From NCBI GenBank assembly GCA_023362775.1, contig JALMGJ010000019.1, positions 2,199,501-2,263,500 of the forward strand: 64,000 nt of DNA, written 5' to 3'. A model generated the notes under the pieces. It did no database searches. It was given only the letters and a program-made list of their open reading frames with translations, and had not been told where the DNA came from. The stretch is from Charina bottae. Lineage: Eukaryota; Chordata; Lepidosauria; Squamata; Charinaidae. The translations under genes and the position numbers were made by a program. This document shows positions 45,080 through 56,269 of this stretch, piece after piece. The first letter of the stretch is position 1, and every line of letters starts with the position of its first letter.

Positions 45080-45737
45080 ATCTAGACACTTCAGCTTTGA
45101 GGAAAGAACTTGGATTACTCTGAGCTAATCCTTTCAGCAGTTTCTAACTAAGATTAAATGTTAGCATTTAATAAAATTGTTCCATTGCAGAGTGCAAGAA
45201 AGTTAATCTTTCTTCCAAAAAAACATTGTCAGAAATTACATTTTCATTAAAACCTGTACATTTATCACACAATGTTTATCCAGGAAGCTATGAACTCTAT
45301 ATACAGTCTTAGATCCTTCACTGAGATTTCAAAATAATCTCTTAATTTAAAATGTCCTGTTGTTTCCAGTATTTATTACAAGGTTGCTAACCTTGGGTAG
45401 ATTGCTTGAATAAAACATATATGAGATGTCATTTGAAAGAAATCACAAAGGGCTGCATACCTTATGTAGATCACTTTATTCAAAAATATTTAAGAAAGAA
45501 TGATTAAATAAATATTAATGTAGAATAATGTTTGATAAACAAAATTTTTAATTAAAAAACCCCTAAATGATTTCATAAATAATTACGGGATGACTGAAAT
45601 ATTGCATCAGAATATGTATCCTTCTAGTCTATACTACAGGCACCCTTGAATCATTCTGGGAATTTTGCCTTACTTCTTTTAGATGTAAGTTTAATCAAAA
45701 GTTAGAATGAAAAGTAACAGATACAACGCTAAGCTAA

Positions 45738-45800
45738 TTTTATTTATCAAATTTCATCACCGCCCATCTCCCCCAAAAGAGGGACTCTGGGCAGTTAATT
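45738..45800 (-). mobile_element. L2 LINE 3' end, reverse strand
   Basis: TTTTATTTATCAAATTTCAT then CACCGCCCATCTCCCCCAAA and GGGACTCTGGGCAG: the reversed L2 terminus. Confidence 0.65.
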
Positions 45801-47479
45801 AAGTTTGTAGCAGCATATTGTAAAATTTTAAAATATTTTTTCTAATACATGTCTGGGTTTTAACTAAAATTTCTGCTAACTTACAGCCACATAAATTCAT
45901 ATTAAGCTGGTCTTGAAATTATAACTGTGGCAACCATCTCTTGCTAGGGTGGAAATACTAATGATTTTGGAGCACGATCCGTTGATTCCGTCCCATCTTA
46001 TTTTCAGTACCACGGACAGCTCTATCTGCAGAACGCTTGAAATTGTCCTCTCGGTAAAAAACCTACTGGGTCTGAATCAGATAGTGATAATTAGATATAA
46101 AAGAGAAAATGAATTAAGACCTCCTGTGTAGAGGATGTGAGGGTTTTTTAATGAGTAGCCATGCCTTCGGTGGAGCAATAATTCAGCTGAAGACGGGGGG
46201 GTTTCTTCTTTGGCAATAAACAACTCAGAAAGATCTGCATCTCTGCACGGCTGCAAATGAATGCTTAGATCTCTAAGGAGGTTTTGCCAAAGGAATTGGA
46301 AGCATCTTTTTCTCATCCTCCATTGCTCTTCTTCTAAGTAATGGGCTACATGCCAGTTCTTCCTGGGACACCATGTACATCTATTGCAAATTCCAAGCCT
46401 AAGATGACTGAATCTCCCCTCCTGCTATATTTCAACTGAGGGGACGAACATGGTAATAAAAAAAACAGACAGGTAGAGACAGGCAGGCTGGAAGGCAACA
46501 TAATTTAATGAACTTTTCACTCAGGGGCGAGGTAAAATGGGAATGAGGAAAGCGACAAGAAAACAGCTACTTATGCTCACTGGAAATAGAAAATTAAATA
46601 TGGGTTGCATCGTTTATTTCATCGATTCTTAGGTTTGATAAAGGCTTTCAGAAGTCATTTAATCTATTTTTTTAAAACGATTCTAGTGTGTAGTATCTCA
46701 AAGAGGGGAAGTACGCAAAAAACCAGTATTTTGTTTCAGAATTATGATGAGGAACTCGTAGACACAGAACTAAAGAGATATTTTGAATTCTCATTTTAGA
46801 AAGTACTAATTGGCACACATAGCAAAGTGGAACAGAAAGACAAACGCTTTCACTTTAAATACTATGTAAGTCCCAGGGTGAAACCTGTTCTCTGCACAAT
46901 GGCCCCATATACAGATGCTGATGGTACAATTCTTGGAGTGTTCCCTTGAAGCACAAAGTGCCTTAAATTGAAATCTGTTCTACAGGGTTCAAGACTTCCC
47001 CAATTTTCACAAAAGACTGAAACAGAACATTTCACAAAACCCCTCTGAGAGGTGAAAGACAAGGAGGGCAATCTATTTAAAGAAACCTTTAAATTGGGCA
47101 AAAATAGCACCCACCAGAGCCACCGCTGCTCTCGAATTGCAAGAAAATGCAGCAATTTTCCCCTCAGGCAAAAAGGGTGGACCACAGGCCTCCTGGGCAC
47201 CCCTCGGTGCCGCTGGAGGCTACAGAGTGGGAGAGATCAACTTTTTCTTTTTTTTTAAAGTTCTTTTTTAAAAATTGGAGAGGGTTTTGCAGGCAAAACA
47301 GATGCCTTAAACTTTGCTTCCTCCCCAGACTGCCGACCCTGCCCTCCTTTAAGGTCCTGGCTTTAGGACTGCGGCAACCCTCAGTCTGTTGGAAGTGGTA
47401 CCCTCCCTCCTGCTCTAAGAAATTAAGAGCAGATACTCTCATTTGAGGCCCTGCTAGGAAGCGTGGGGGGGCGAGGGGG
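45801..47479. other. Unassigned intron 1 sequence next to exon 1
   Basis: No repeat recognised in most of it, which is unusual for this window. GC rises toward 47.2 kb. A G-rich run (47464-47487) with G6 and G10 tracts could form a G-quadruplex on the plus strand just inside the intron. Confidence 0.35.
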
Positions 47480-47762
47480 GGGGGGTAGGAATCTGTGGCA
47501 AGCCTGACCTTTTCTTGCCTAATTCAGGCCGGCGTTGCAGCCCCAAGCAAGCCTGGCCGGGCGCGAGACGTCGTGTTGGTCTGGGGGCGCTGGAAGGCGG
47601 CCAGTCAAAGCGCAACGCTGCATCTCGGCTGCCCCCTCCCCTCCCCTCCCCTCCCCTCCCTCCGCCGCCGCGAGGGTCCGGCCGAACCTCCAGCCCGGGC
47701 TGCGCTGGGGAGCCAAGCGGGCAAGGGCGGCTCGCCCCCCACCCGCGCCCCCCTTCCCTTAC

Positions 47763-47913
47763 CTTCGGGGTTGGCGCTAATGAACACCCGCACGCTCCTG
47801 CCGCTGGGCGCCAAGTGCAGCGGCAGAGCCGAAAGGTTGCCGGAGAACGCCGCCCTCCGCAGCGCCGAGTCCCGCGGACCCGGCAGCTTGCCGGCCGCTC
47901 CAGCCGGCCACAT
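47763..47913 (-). CDS. NWD2: NWD2 coding exon 1 (151 bp, 50 codons + 1 nt)
   Basis: Encodes the N-terminus of NWD2, a large NACHT/WD40-repeat protein. The ATG at 47913-47911 opens MWPAGAAGKLPGPRDSALRR, then AAFSGNLSALPLHLAPSGRS and VRVFISANPE, followed by a strong donor GAAG|GTAAGG (GT at 47762-47761). The exon ends one base into a codon and joins the AT of exon 2 to give NPE-D-TVAERN, in frame. MWPAG...LPxPRDSALRRAAFSGNL and VRVFISANPEDT are hallmarks of the NWD2 N-terminus as I recall it. VRVFISAN is the first strand of the DUF4062-like domain found in NWD1/NWD2 proteins. The start is chosen on that match and on its position inside the CpG island. Confidence 0.92.
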
Positions 47914-49113
47914 TGCCGTCGCCGCCGCCGCCGCCTGCTCCTTCCCTTCCCCTCCGCCCCCCGTCCTTTCGCAGAAGGGCGACGCCGTCCCCCGCCGCGG
48001 TCCACACGGGCGCGTTTCCTGGGCGCTCGCCGCTCCTTCCTGCAGCCCGCCCGACTCGCCGCCCTCGGCGCTCTCCGGCTGCGGCCGGCGGGAACCCCTC
48101 GGCCTCCCGCGCCGCTCAGGCGGGGCTCCGCGGCGGCGGGAGAGGAAACTTTGCGCCGGCCGGGCAGCTGCTCCGCTCAGGGAGGCATGGCGGCGCCGGG
48201 GCCGCGGGCGGCGGCGGGCTGCGCTTCCAGCGCGTCTTTGGCCCCGGCAGGTTCGGCGGGGAGGGGCCCGTCCGCCGCCCCCTCCCCGCGGCGGAGCCGG
48301 AGCCGGTCTTGCCGATCTCGAGGCTTCCCGGGTGTTCGGGCGCCGGAGGAGCGGAAGGCTCGGGGCCCTCGGGCGGGCAGCGGGACGGCGACCCCTCGGC
48401 TCCGGCTCTCAATGGCAGGTGGCCGGCTTCGGCGGCGCTCCCACGGTTTACGCACGCTCCGGGCGGGCGACGGTGTGGATGGGGGACCACGCGGGAATCC
48501 CGGAGCTGGAGGCTACCTTGGGAAGTCGGAAAAGCATCCCGAAGGCAAGCGACGGCAAGCCATTTCTGGGTTGTTTCCAAGAAACTACACGGGTGTGTCC
48601 AAGAAGTGACGCGGAGTCGCGTTGGATTCGACGGAGAGACTTTTTCTCCTACTTAAGAATCTCCTAAGCCGCTTCTTTCTCCTCCCGAATACTTCGCTTC
48701 TCCTCGAAGTTGCTGAGGACTTCGCAACCCTTAAACCCGAGACATTTTATAGCCCTGGACGGCTCGGAGGTTTTTTTAAAAAAAATCTGGAAAAAAAGCC
48801 TTCCGCTCTCTTCGCCAGGGCAGGATCAGAGAAGAAACGGGGCGGGGAGGAGAGGGGAAAGGGGATTCATTCGCCGGAGCGCTCCCCCCGGGGTTGAGCC
48901 ATGAAAGGGGAGGGAGGGAAGGAAGGAAGGAAGGGAGCGGGAAGCAAACGGCGAGGGAGCGGCAGGGGCGGAGCGGTGAGCCGCTTTGTACCGCTCAGTG
49001 GCGGGCCATCCCGGCGGGCGGCTCGGATGAAATATTCAGAAAGGTTGGGGCGTCTGGCCGAGCTCGCACCCCGCCGCCGCCAGCCAATGCGCAGAGCCTC
49101 GCGCTGGCGGCCG

Positions 49114-49130
49114 TTCCCTCCAGGGGGCGG
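49114..49130 (+). promoter_or_regulatory. CTCF-like motif in CpG island
   Basis: TTCCCTCCAGGGGGCGG fits the CTCF core closely (CCTCCAGGGGGCG), about 1.2 kb upstream of the NWD2 ATG. Motif match only. Confidence 0.45.
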
Positions 49131-49744
49131 GATTGCCGTCGGGAGCCGAGGCGCGGGCGGGGGCCCCGGAGGGGGCGAGCCGGCACCCCGGGACTTCGAC
49201 GGCAGGGGAGGGCCTTGGAGCTGCTGCGGCGGCTTGAGGCCGAGAGAACGAGAGCATCCGATCCGAGGTGAAGGGAAACGGGGGCGGGTAAGCTTGCCCC
49301 CCCCCCGCTTCCCAGCTCCTATGGCAGCGGAAAGTCGCAAAGCAGCTGCGGGGACAGTCAGTATAAGCCTCAGGGTTGGGTCCTGGAAGAGCGGGCAGGT
49401 CCCGACGTGTTTGCTTCGCAGAAGGCGGCGACACGTGACCGGGTTGATCTTGGTTAGGCTTGGCCAGGAGATCTGAAGGCTAGACTGGGAAGTCCAAAAA
49501 GCAACCTCGAAGGAGGCAGTGAGAAATCCCTGCCCCAAACCGAAGTGGATGTACAGTATGTCACTATGAAGCCCCCTGAAATTGAACCCAAACCGATCTT
49601 GGGTTGACTTGAAGGAGGAGACTTGGTTTCTGGAAGGTGTTTTTGGGTGCCGAGGCCTCTTTGAGCCACAGGGGGATGTTGAGCTGCAGTTAGTGGCGCT
49701 GTTGGAATAGAGAAGGTTTGGGGTGAGTTGGAATAATGTTACAT

Positions 49745-49858
49745 CTCTTTCAAGTTGAGTTTGACTCCTGGTCACCAAATGGTTGGTGGTTTTCTTGGCA
49801 GCCATATGGAAATGGTTTGTACTGTCATTGCCTTCTTCCAAGGTGCTCTTTTGACTCT
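49745..49858 (-). mobile_element. MIR-like SINE fragment, reverse strand
   Basis: CAAGTTGAGTTTGACTCCTG, TTTTCTTGGCAGCCATATGG and ATTGCCTTCTTCCAAGG form the reversed 3' part of the SINE family at 59948. Similar pieces are at 54253-54345 and 58790-58960. Confidence 0.55.
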
Positions 49859-49859
49859 G

Positions 49860-49908
<49 letters not shown>

Positions 49909-49910
49909 TC
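49860..49910. repeat. (AAT)n microsatellite
   Basis: About 16 units. Followed by TTCAATTTATTTATTACAGT, which looks like a reversed LINE 3' end of unknown family. Confidence 0.93.
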
Positions 49911-50104
49911 AATTTATTTATTACAGTCATAGACCAGTACAAATAAAAATACGCCATATGTAGCCAATAAAAGTTCTCAGCTATAATAAAATAAATAAAA
50001 TCCATATCTAAAATTAGTTTAGCAAAATACTTAACATTTGTATATAAAATCAAGAAGACAGCCTATTTTACATTATGTTGAGTTCCATATCTTGTGGCAT
50101 CCTA

Positions 50105-50106
50105 TG

Positions 50107-50145
<39 letters not shown>

Positions 50146-50250
50146 TATTACATTTATATCCCACCCATCTCCCCCACAAGGAGGGACCCTGGGCGGTTCA
50201 CAACAAGTTTAAAATCAATTAAAACAATAAATATCAATAATAATCAATAT

Positions 50251-50313
<63 letters not shown>

Positions 50314-50314
50314 T

Positions 50315-50404
<90 letters not shown>

Positions 50405-51605
50405 CATACAATCTGATCCAAAAGTGGTAGATTTTATTCCACTGATCGACAAGGCTGGTCAGGACAGATCTAAGGGGCAAGCCAACCCCAAGACTGGCTA
50501 TTTCCCTCCCCTCCCCAAGCCTGGTGACATAGCCAGGTCTTCAAGTTTTTCCTAAAGTCCAGGAGAGAGGGGGCCGATCTTATTTCCGGGGGGAGAATAT
50601 TCCAGAGGGCGGGGGCTACTGCAGAGAAGGCACGCCTCCTAGACCCCGCCAGATGGAACTCTCTTGCCGACGGGGCTCGTAGCGTGCCCTCTCTTCAGGA
50701 CCGGGTGGGACGGGTTGATTGAACGGGGATGAGCCGGTCCTTCAGATAACCTGGTCCCATGCCATGTAGGGCTTTAAAGGTAATAACCAACACCTTGAAT
50801 TGAATCCGGAAGCAAACTGGGACCCAATGCAGCTCAGGGAGCAAAGGTGTTATGTGTGCCGATCTTGAGGCACCTAAAATAGCCCACGCGGCTGTATTTT
50901 GAACCAGCTGAAGCCTCCGGACGCTCCTGAAGTGTAGCCCCATGTAGAATGCATTACAATAGTCTATCTGGGAGATGACCAGGGCATGAGTGACCGTTCA
51001 GAGGGACTCCCAATCCAGGAAGGGGCGGAGCTGGTACACAACACAAAGTTGTGCAAAGGCCCTTCTGGCCACGACTGCCACCTGCTCTTCGAGCAGGAGT
51101 CGTGAGTCCAAGAGGACCCCCAAATTACGCACCGGGTCTGTCTGGGGTAGTGCTACCCCATCCAGAACTAAAGATGATAAATTCCTAGACACCGAGGGGC
51201 CATTAATCCACAGCCACACTCCGTCTTACCAGGGTTCAGCTGAAGCCTGTTGTTCCCCATCCAGACCCCTACAGCCCGCAGGCACTTGGACAGGGTAGTC
51301 ACAGCATCACTTACTTCCCCCGGGATGGAGATGTATAACTGTGTATCATCAGCATATTGATGATATCTCATCCCGTGGAGAAGGATGATCTCACCCAGTG
51401 GTTTCATGTAGATGTTAAATAGGAGAGGAGAGAGCACCGAGCCCTGCGGCACCCCACAAACCAGGGGTCGCGGGTCAGCTCTCTCCTCCCCTATCAACAC
51501 CGATTGGGACCGGCCCTGGAAGAAGGAGGTGAACCAGCGCAAAACCACGCTGCCCACCCCCAACTCCCTGAGCCGCTCCAAAAGGATACCATGGTCGAAT
51601 TCCCT
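50105..51605 (-). mobile_element. L2/CR1-clade LINE, reverse strand, frameshifted
   Basis: 5'-truncated L2 copy. From the right, the minus strand encodes FDHGILLERLRELGVGSVVL, GVPQGSVLSPLLFNIYM, HQYADDTQLYISIPGE and WMGNNRLQLNPGKTE. It then changes frame (WLWINGPS...VRNLGVLLDSRL, 51219-50998) and again (RLQLVQNTAAWAILGASRSA to LHWVPVCFRIQFKVL, 50943-50695). The 3' UTR contains a dinucleotide block (50252-50402). The terminus is the reversed CCACCCATCTCCCCCACAAG to TGGGCGG hairpin plus (ATT)n at 50105-50150. High similarity to the copy at 32592. Confidence 0.92.
50252..50402. repeat. Compound (AT)n(AC)n microsatellite
   Basis: Alternating blocks of TA and CA dinucleotides, about 150 bp, within the 3' UTR of the reverse L2. 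Confidence 0.95.
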
Positions 51606-51995
51606 GATAGTCTCTTTCCAAGAAGTAACCAACTCATTTTAGATCCAACTTCCTATACAAGTTTAGACTACATTCCTTTTACTGATTGAGTAGTCTTCCA
51701 ATTTTCACCCAAATAACTAATTGGAATTAGTAACCAACTTCAAGTTCACCAAGAAGGATGGTGAATTCCTCTCCCCAAGCAGTTTTTGCAACACTCAACT
51801 GATTTTAGAAGGTTTTTTTTCTTTTAACCAATCACTGCTTGCATTCATACATCCTCTTTCCAGAAATGTAACATTGACAAGGGGAAACTTTGCCTCTTAA
51901 CACAAATATCTTCTTACATTCGGTGTTTTGGGTAGAGAAAATGCAAGCGACAGAGTTCGTGGTTAGGTTTTTTGCACTGGCTAAAACATGCATTA
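51606..51995. other. Unassigned upstream sequence
   Basis: AT-rich, no element or gene recognised. Confidence 0.35.
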
Positions 51996-52095
51996 TTTAT
52001 TTATCTATCTATCTATCTATCAATCAATCAATCAATCAATCAATCATATTTATACCCCGCCTATCCCCTCCCTATCGGAGGACTCTAGGCATTGC
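51996..52095 (-). mobile_element. L2-like 3' end, reverse strand, (TATC)n(AATC)n tail
   Basis: TTATACCCCGCCTATCCCCT then CGGAGGACTCTAGGC is the reverse of the CCTAGAGTCCTCC...ATAGGCGGGGTATAAAT terminus seen at 8700-8745 and 63450-63500. Confidence 0.75.
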
Positions 52096-52599
52096 CTTCT
52101 AAAAGGTCTCTCTTCTTTTAAAAAACACCCTAAAAGGTTTTAGGCTTACTGATATGGTTCCACCAGAACATGTCTAGGCTACAATATCAAATGTTAATGT
52201 GTGACCTGAAACCACCTGTTAATAGGCAACCATTGAAGAGTTCCATTGGCCTGATAGATGCTGGAATCTGGCTAATGTTGGGTTTTGCCGTCCTTTGAAT
52301 GTGTTAACGTTAATCTCACTGCACTCTGAATAAAGTTTGGCCATATATTTAAATGTTGTTATGGAATAGAATATTTCCCCTATAGGAATCTGGTATTAAA
52401 TTCAGAATGGATGCTCATGGCTATTTCATCTCAACCTTTAAAACATCCACAGTCTTGCGTGCCACCTTATTTTTCACAGCTTGGACAAGGAAGTAACTAT
52501 TTTCCCAAGGATCAACCAGTTGATAACACAAAGAAGGATTCCAGAGGCAGGAACTGGATGACAGGAGGCTGCTATCGGAGAACTATGTTGCAAAATAAT

Positions 52600-52857
52600 A
52601 TCAGTGATGTTAGTTGCTATGCTTTGCTTTGCAGCAGACCAGCTTTCCATTTTTTAAATTATTACTTTTATTTAAAAAATACATTTTTAAAAAAGTGAGA
52701 TAGGTCAGGGAGACTAATAGATGTGAAAAGAAAATCTGTATCTGCTTAGGTCTACATTATATTCTACTTACATGTGCTACATAGTTTCTAGAAAAAAAAA
52801 CAGTTGTCAAATACAATATTTGATAATAGTATATAATAAAAGGACATGTCTCCTTCA
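52600..52857. repeat. Dispersed direct repeat, copy 1 (about 260 bp)
   Basis: Shares long phrases with 53992-54250: TTTGCAGCAGACCAGCTTTC, GGAGACTAATAGATG, AAATACAATATTTGATAAT and TGTCTCCTTCA. No coding frame. Family unknown. Confidence 0.8.
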
Positions 52858-53362
52858 CTCCTGAGACCAACGGGAAATGATTTTATTCATTCTGTGACAG
52901 AATCACGTACAAAAATTATTTTTAACTTGCCCTTCATCCTAGGATGTTAGGCCAGTAGTCAAGAGGCGAAAAAATATGCTGCAATAAAATCCAATAAAAT
53001 TGTGAAACACTCATCACAATAAAAACTCAAGCATAAAGAGAGTAAGAACAAACTAAACACACCATTTAAACTTATCTAGACAAAGTAGTAATTTCTGGCA
53101 TCAGTGAAGATACAGTGGAAAGTCATTTCAGAGAAAGTTTTTTGTTTGTTTTATTCCTGTTCAGTGAACTTTCATAGCAGAAAAAACCAAATAGGAATTC
53201 CCTTCAAAAGACAGGCAGTTAGCATATAGGAAGACAGTTGTCCAAGTCTCTTTCCTACTGAAATATATTCTTACATGTGAAGAAATACCATGGAATCTGG
53301 TTTTCATTAAAATGTAGATAAGTTTATTTTGAAAAAGCAAGGATCTGGCAGATCCACTAGAT

Positions 53363-53759
53363 CAGGGGTCGGCAAACTTTTTTATGCCAGGAGCCATTTT
53401 GACATTTATAAAATTTATAATATCACTCGAGGGCCAGGGGGCGGGGTTTGATGGTGGGAGCCAATAGTGTGGAAGGGGGCGGGGTTTGCGGTCAGGAGCC
53501 AATCACGTGGAAGGGGGTGGGGTTTGTGGGTGGGGGCCAATCGCGTGGAAGGGGGCGGGGTTTGCGGGCGGGAGCCAATCGCGCACACTTAGGGCCTGCT
53601 GCTGCCATGCCCGCCACCAGGCACACCATGCCAGCTGCCGCGCCTGCCCCCGCCATGGCCGCTGCCGCGCCTGCCCCCGCCACGCCCGCCACGCCTGCCT
53701 AGGGAAGAGCCACACTCAAGGGGCCAAAGAGCCGCATGTGGCTCGCAAGCCAACCCCTG
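53363..53759. mobile_element. hAT element, CAGGGGTCGGCAAAC left end, with GC array
   Basis: A 397-bp element with the perfect 8-bp duplication CACTAGAT (53355-53362 and 53760-53767) and right end AAGCCAACCCCTG. It carries GGGGGCGGGGTTTGCGGGCG-type units with CCAAT at 53461, 53499, 53537 and 53575 (38-bp period), then a GC-rich CGCCTGCCCCCGCC repeat tract. Confidence 0.92.
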
Positions 53760-53991
53760 CACTAGATCAAATAAAATGCTTGGAGGGCTAGACTTGGCCC
53801 ATGGCCTCGTCATACATACATAAAAAAGAACAAAATGCTCACGATGCTGCAAAACACCTCTGGTTAGCTTTGTCCTCTGTTCTGAGTAAATGTACACATC
53901 TCCAATCACAGCACTGGACTGCAACCCACCCCTATTTTCAATTTTTCCAAGTCCTTCTGGAGGCAATATGGGGTTCAGAGACATTCGGGGA

Positions 53992-54250
53992 ATATTAGTG
54001 AGGTTAGTTGCTATACTTCGCTTTGCAGCAGACCAGCTTTCCATAGTTTTTAATGTTTAATTTTTTTAAAAAAACGTGGTTTTTAAAACAGTCAGATAGG
54101 GCAAGGAGACTAATAGATGCCAAGAGAAAGTCCATATCTGCTTAGCTCTACTTTATATTCGACTTATATATGCTACATAATTTCCGGAAAAAACATTGGT
54201 CAAATACAATATTTGATAATTGGACATACTAAAAGAAAATGTCTCCTTCA
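53992..54250. repeat. Dispersed direct repeat, copy 2 (about 260 bp)
   Basis: Second copy of the repeat at 52600, offset about 1394 bp. Similarity stops at TCTCCTTCA in both and begins near AATAT(C/T)AGTGA. Confidence 0.8.
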
Positions 54251-55835
54251 AGTCAAGCTTGACTCCTGGTGAGTAAATGGTCATGCCCATTAATTTTCTT
54301 GGCAGCAATATGGAAGTGGATGCTTTTTTGACTTCTCAGTTTAACTGCCCCAAGACTTCCTAGTGGTGTCCTATCCAAGCAATAAACGGCTTAGGCTAGA
54401 GACTGAAAGATTGAAAACTTCTAGAAAAAGTCTCCAGAACTCAAGCATGACTCAGAACAAACCTTCCTCTCCTTACAATAAATATTAATTGTTTTGTAAG
54501 ATATCCCTTAGAGATAAGAGGCTTGGCAGAAATATTTTTTCAATATCACAGAATCTGTAAAGTGTAATATGTCAGCCTTTCTCATAGATAGACAGACAGA
54601 CAGACAGACAGAGAGATTGATTGATCACACATCTTTTTCATTACTTAATTTGAAAAAAAATTCCCAGTCAATGATGACTAATGAATTATAGGATCTTAAC
54701 ATGCCCCTTGTCCTGAGAATTGCTAAAATGGAGGGATCCTCAATATTAATGCTAAACTGGCTCTGACTTTGGCTTAGTTTTAATTATCTAAGGCACACGA
54801 CCACTTGGTGGTTATTCAAATGTAATCCACTTCATTCTGCAGCTTGCATTCAGCTGCTGCTGGTTGACAAAAAGTGTCAGTCGCCAGTCGGTTTGCTGTA
54901 TTAGTAAAGCCACTTGGCTAAGATCGCTTAGGCCTATCGCCAGAAGCAGCTTTAGTTGCCTCTGACTTAATTTTATTGAGGCTTTTGTAGCTTTTACAAG
55001 GATTGTTGGTGTTCTTCAAAGCGAAAAGTAGCCTATATTAGTACAGCAGAAGACATTGAAAGGGGGTCTCCGATTCCTGTTGAGGCAGGAAGATGCCAGA
55101 CGCTCCTATCTTTCAGAATCCGCTTCCTCCACAAGTTGTTAGGCTGTGACAAGTCCAACTGGCTGCATTGCCTGATTGTTTTAGCCATTGGTACCAATTA
55201 AAGTTAAGTCCAAAGTCATCTCAGGGAATCGCACTGTCTACAAGGTAGCAGAAATGTCAGAATGTTTCAGCTGTGTCATTTTTAAGTTAATAGAACAATT
55301 ACCTCTGCCCAAGACAGAACATAATCTGTCCTTACGTTGTAGATTTTCTCTCTTGCAAGAACTCCTTGTGTACTGAGGAATATTCCAGTACATACTCTGG
55401 ACCTTTTGTGAGGAGAATTCCAAGGAGTTTACACTAAACACCAGCATGGTTTATTTACCTTAACCACACATTGTTTTGGGTGAACTGAGAGCAGATCTCA
55501 GAACATCCAAGATTTCCACACAGCAAGCCAGTTCAGAGTGAGGGGCAAGCCTGTTCAAACCCTTATGGGAATTTTCTTTGACAAACTCCGGATAAGCATC
55601 TAGGTCTCCCTGGAGCACCATTGGAAATCACTGGCATACTTGATACATATGATAGGATATGCCAGGAGTTTAAAGATAAGCTAGCTTAAGAAAGACTTCT
55701 CTGACTCTTTCTTAAACTGTGGTACCCAGAATTGGATACAATATTCAAGTTGAGGTCTGATCAGTGAAGCATACAATGGAACTATTACTCCATGTGATTT
55801 GGAAATAATACTTCTATTGATGCATCCAGCCTTTC

Positions 55836-55838
<3 letters not shown>
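54251..55838. other. SINE remnant, then unassigned upstream sequence
   Basis: 54253-54345 is a reversed MIR-like SINE piece (GCTTGACTCCTGGTGAGTAA, TTTTCTTGGCAGCAATATGG). A (GACA)n run is at 54587-54612. From about 54700 to 55800 I see no repeat and no gene. This is the longest repeat-poor stretch upstream of the promoter. Confidence 0.4.

Positions 55839-55921
<83 letters not shown>
55839..55921. repeat. (TC)n microsatellite
   Basis: About 40 CT units with one CACT interruption, followed by a T9 run. Confidence 0.95.
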
Positions 55922-55929
<8 letters not shown>

Positions 55930-56269
55930 GAATTTTTTTGGCAGCCATGTTACGCTGCTGATTCATATTCAGCTTTTCATCAGCTACTGTTCCAAAACCC
56001 TTTTTTACATTGCAGTCACCAAGCCAGTTTGATGGGGAATACAGCACTAACGTTGATGGATTTGGTTAGCCCTATTAACATGTTCACAGTTGCATTTCCC
56101 AATTTGAAAGTGATGGTATAACATCTGGAATTAAAAAGAGGCAGGAGCAATGGAGGTATTATATCAACTGATTTCACCAGATTAAACAACCCAGATCTGT
56201 CATTTACGAAACAGCTGCAGGAGTTTACTCAGATAATAATGTTTGTTGCTTCTTCGCTGTTGACCCTGC

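Larger units (their letters stand above)
6061..47762 (-). other. NWD2: NWD2 intron 1 (41,702 bp)
   Basis: The interval between the exon 1 donor (GT at 47762-47761) and the exon 2 acceptor (AG at 6062-6061). It is filled with L2, L1, Penelope-like, BovB-related, LTR, hAT and SINE copies plus microsatellites, listed separately. Stretches not covered by another entry (for example 6070-6718, 16923-17347, 18110-19759, 22180-23411, 24555-26220, 27502-28317, 28753-29529, 30891-31822, 36166-37883, 38190-39069, 40083-40905) gave no exon, RNA gene or recognised element by eye. Confidence 0.85.
47480..49460. promoter_or_regulatory. NWD2: CpG island, NWD2 promoter region
   Basis: About 2 kb of strongly GC- and CpG-rich sequence in an AT-rich window, covering exon 1 and about 1.5 kb upstream of its ATG. 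It contains GC boxes (GGGGCGG), a CCAAT box at about 49084 (AGCCAATGCG) and a CTCF-like site at 49114-49130. No TATA box is evident upstream of the ATG, as is common for CpG-island promoters. The transcription start cannot be fixed by eye. Long open frames on both strands here are by-products of GC content. Confidence 0.8.

Noticed and set aside
47495..48667. Long overlapping open frames (up to 390 codons) on both strands in the GC-rich region
   Set aside because: All six frames are open here because stop codons are rare at high GC. The translations are Pro/Arg/Ala-rich with no domain. Only the minus-strand frame from 47913 has a splice donor and a family match.
52595..54255. The two 260-bp direct repeats as LTRs of one element
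   Set aside because: The first copy starts TG and both end CA, but similarity extends upstream of the TG (AATAT-AGTGA), the second copy starts GG, and there is no polyadenylation signal or internal coding.
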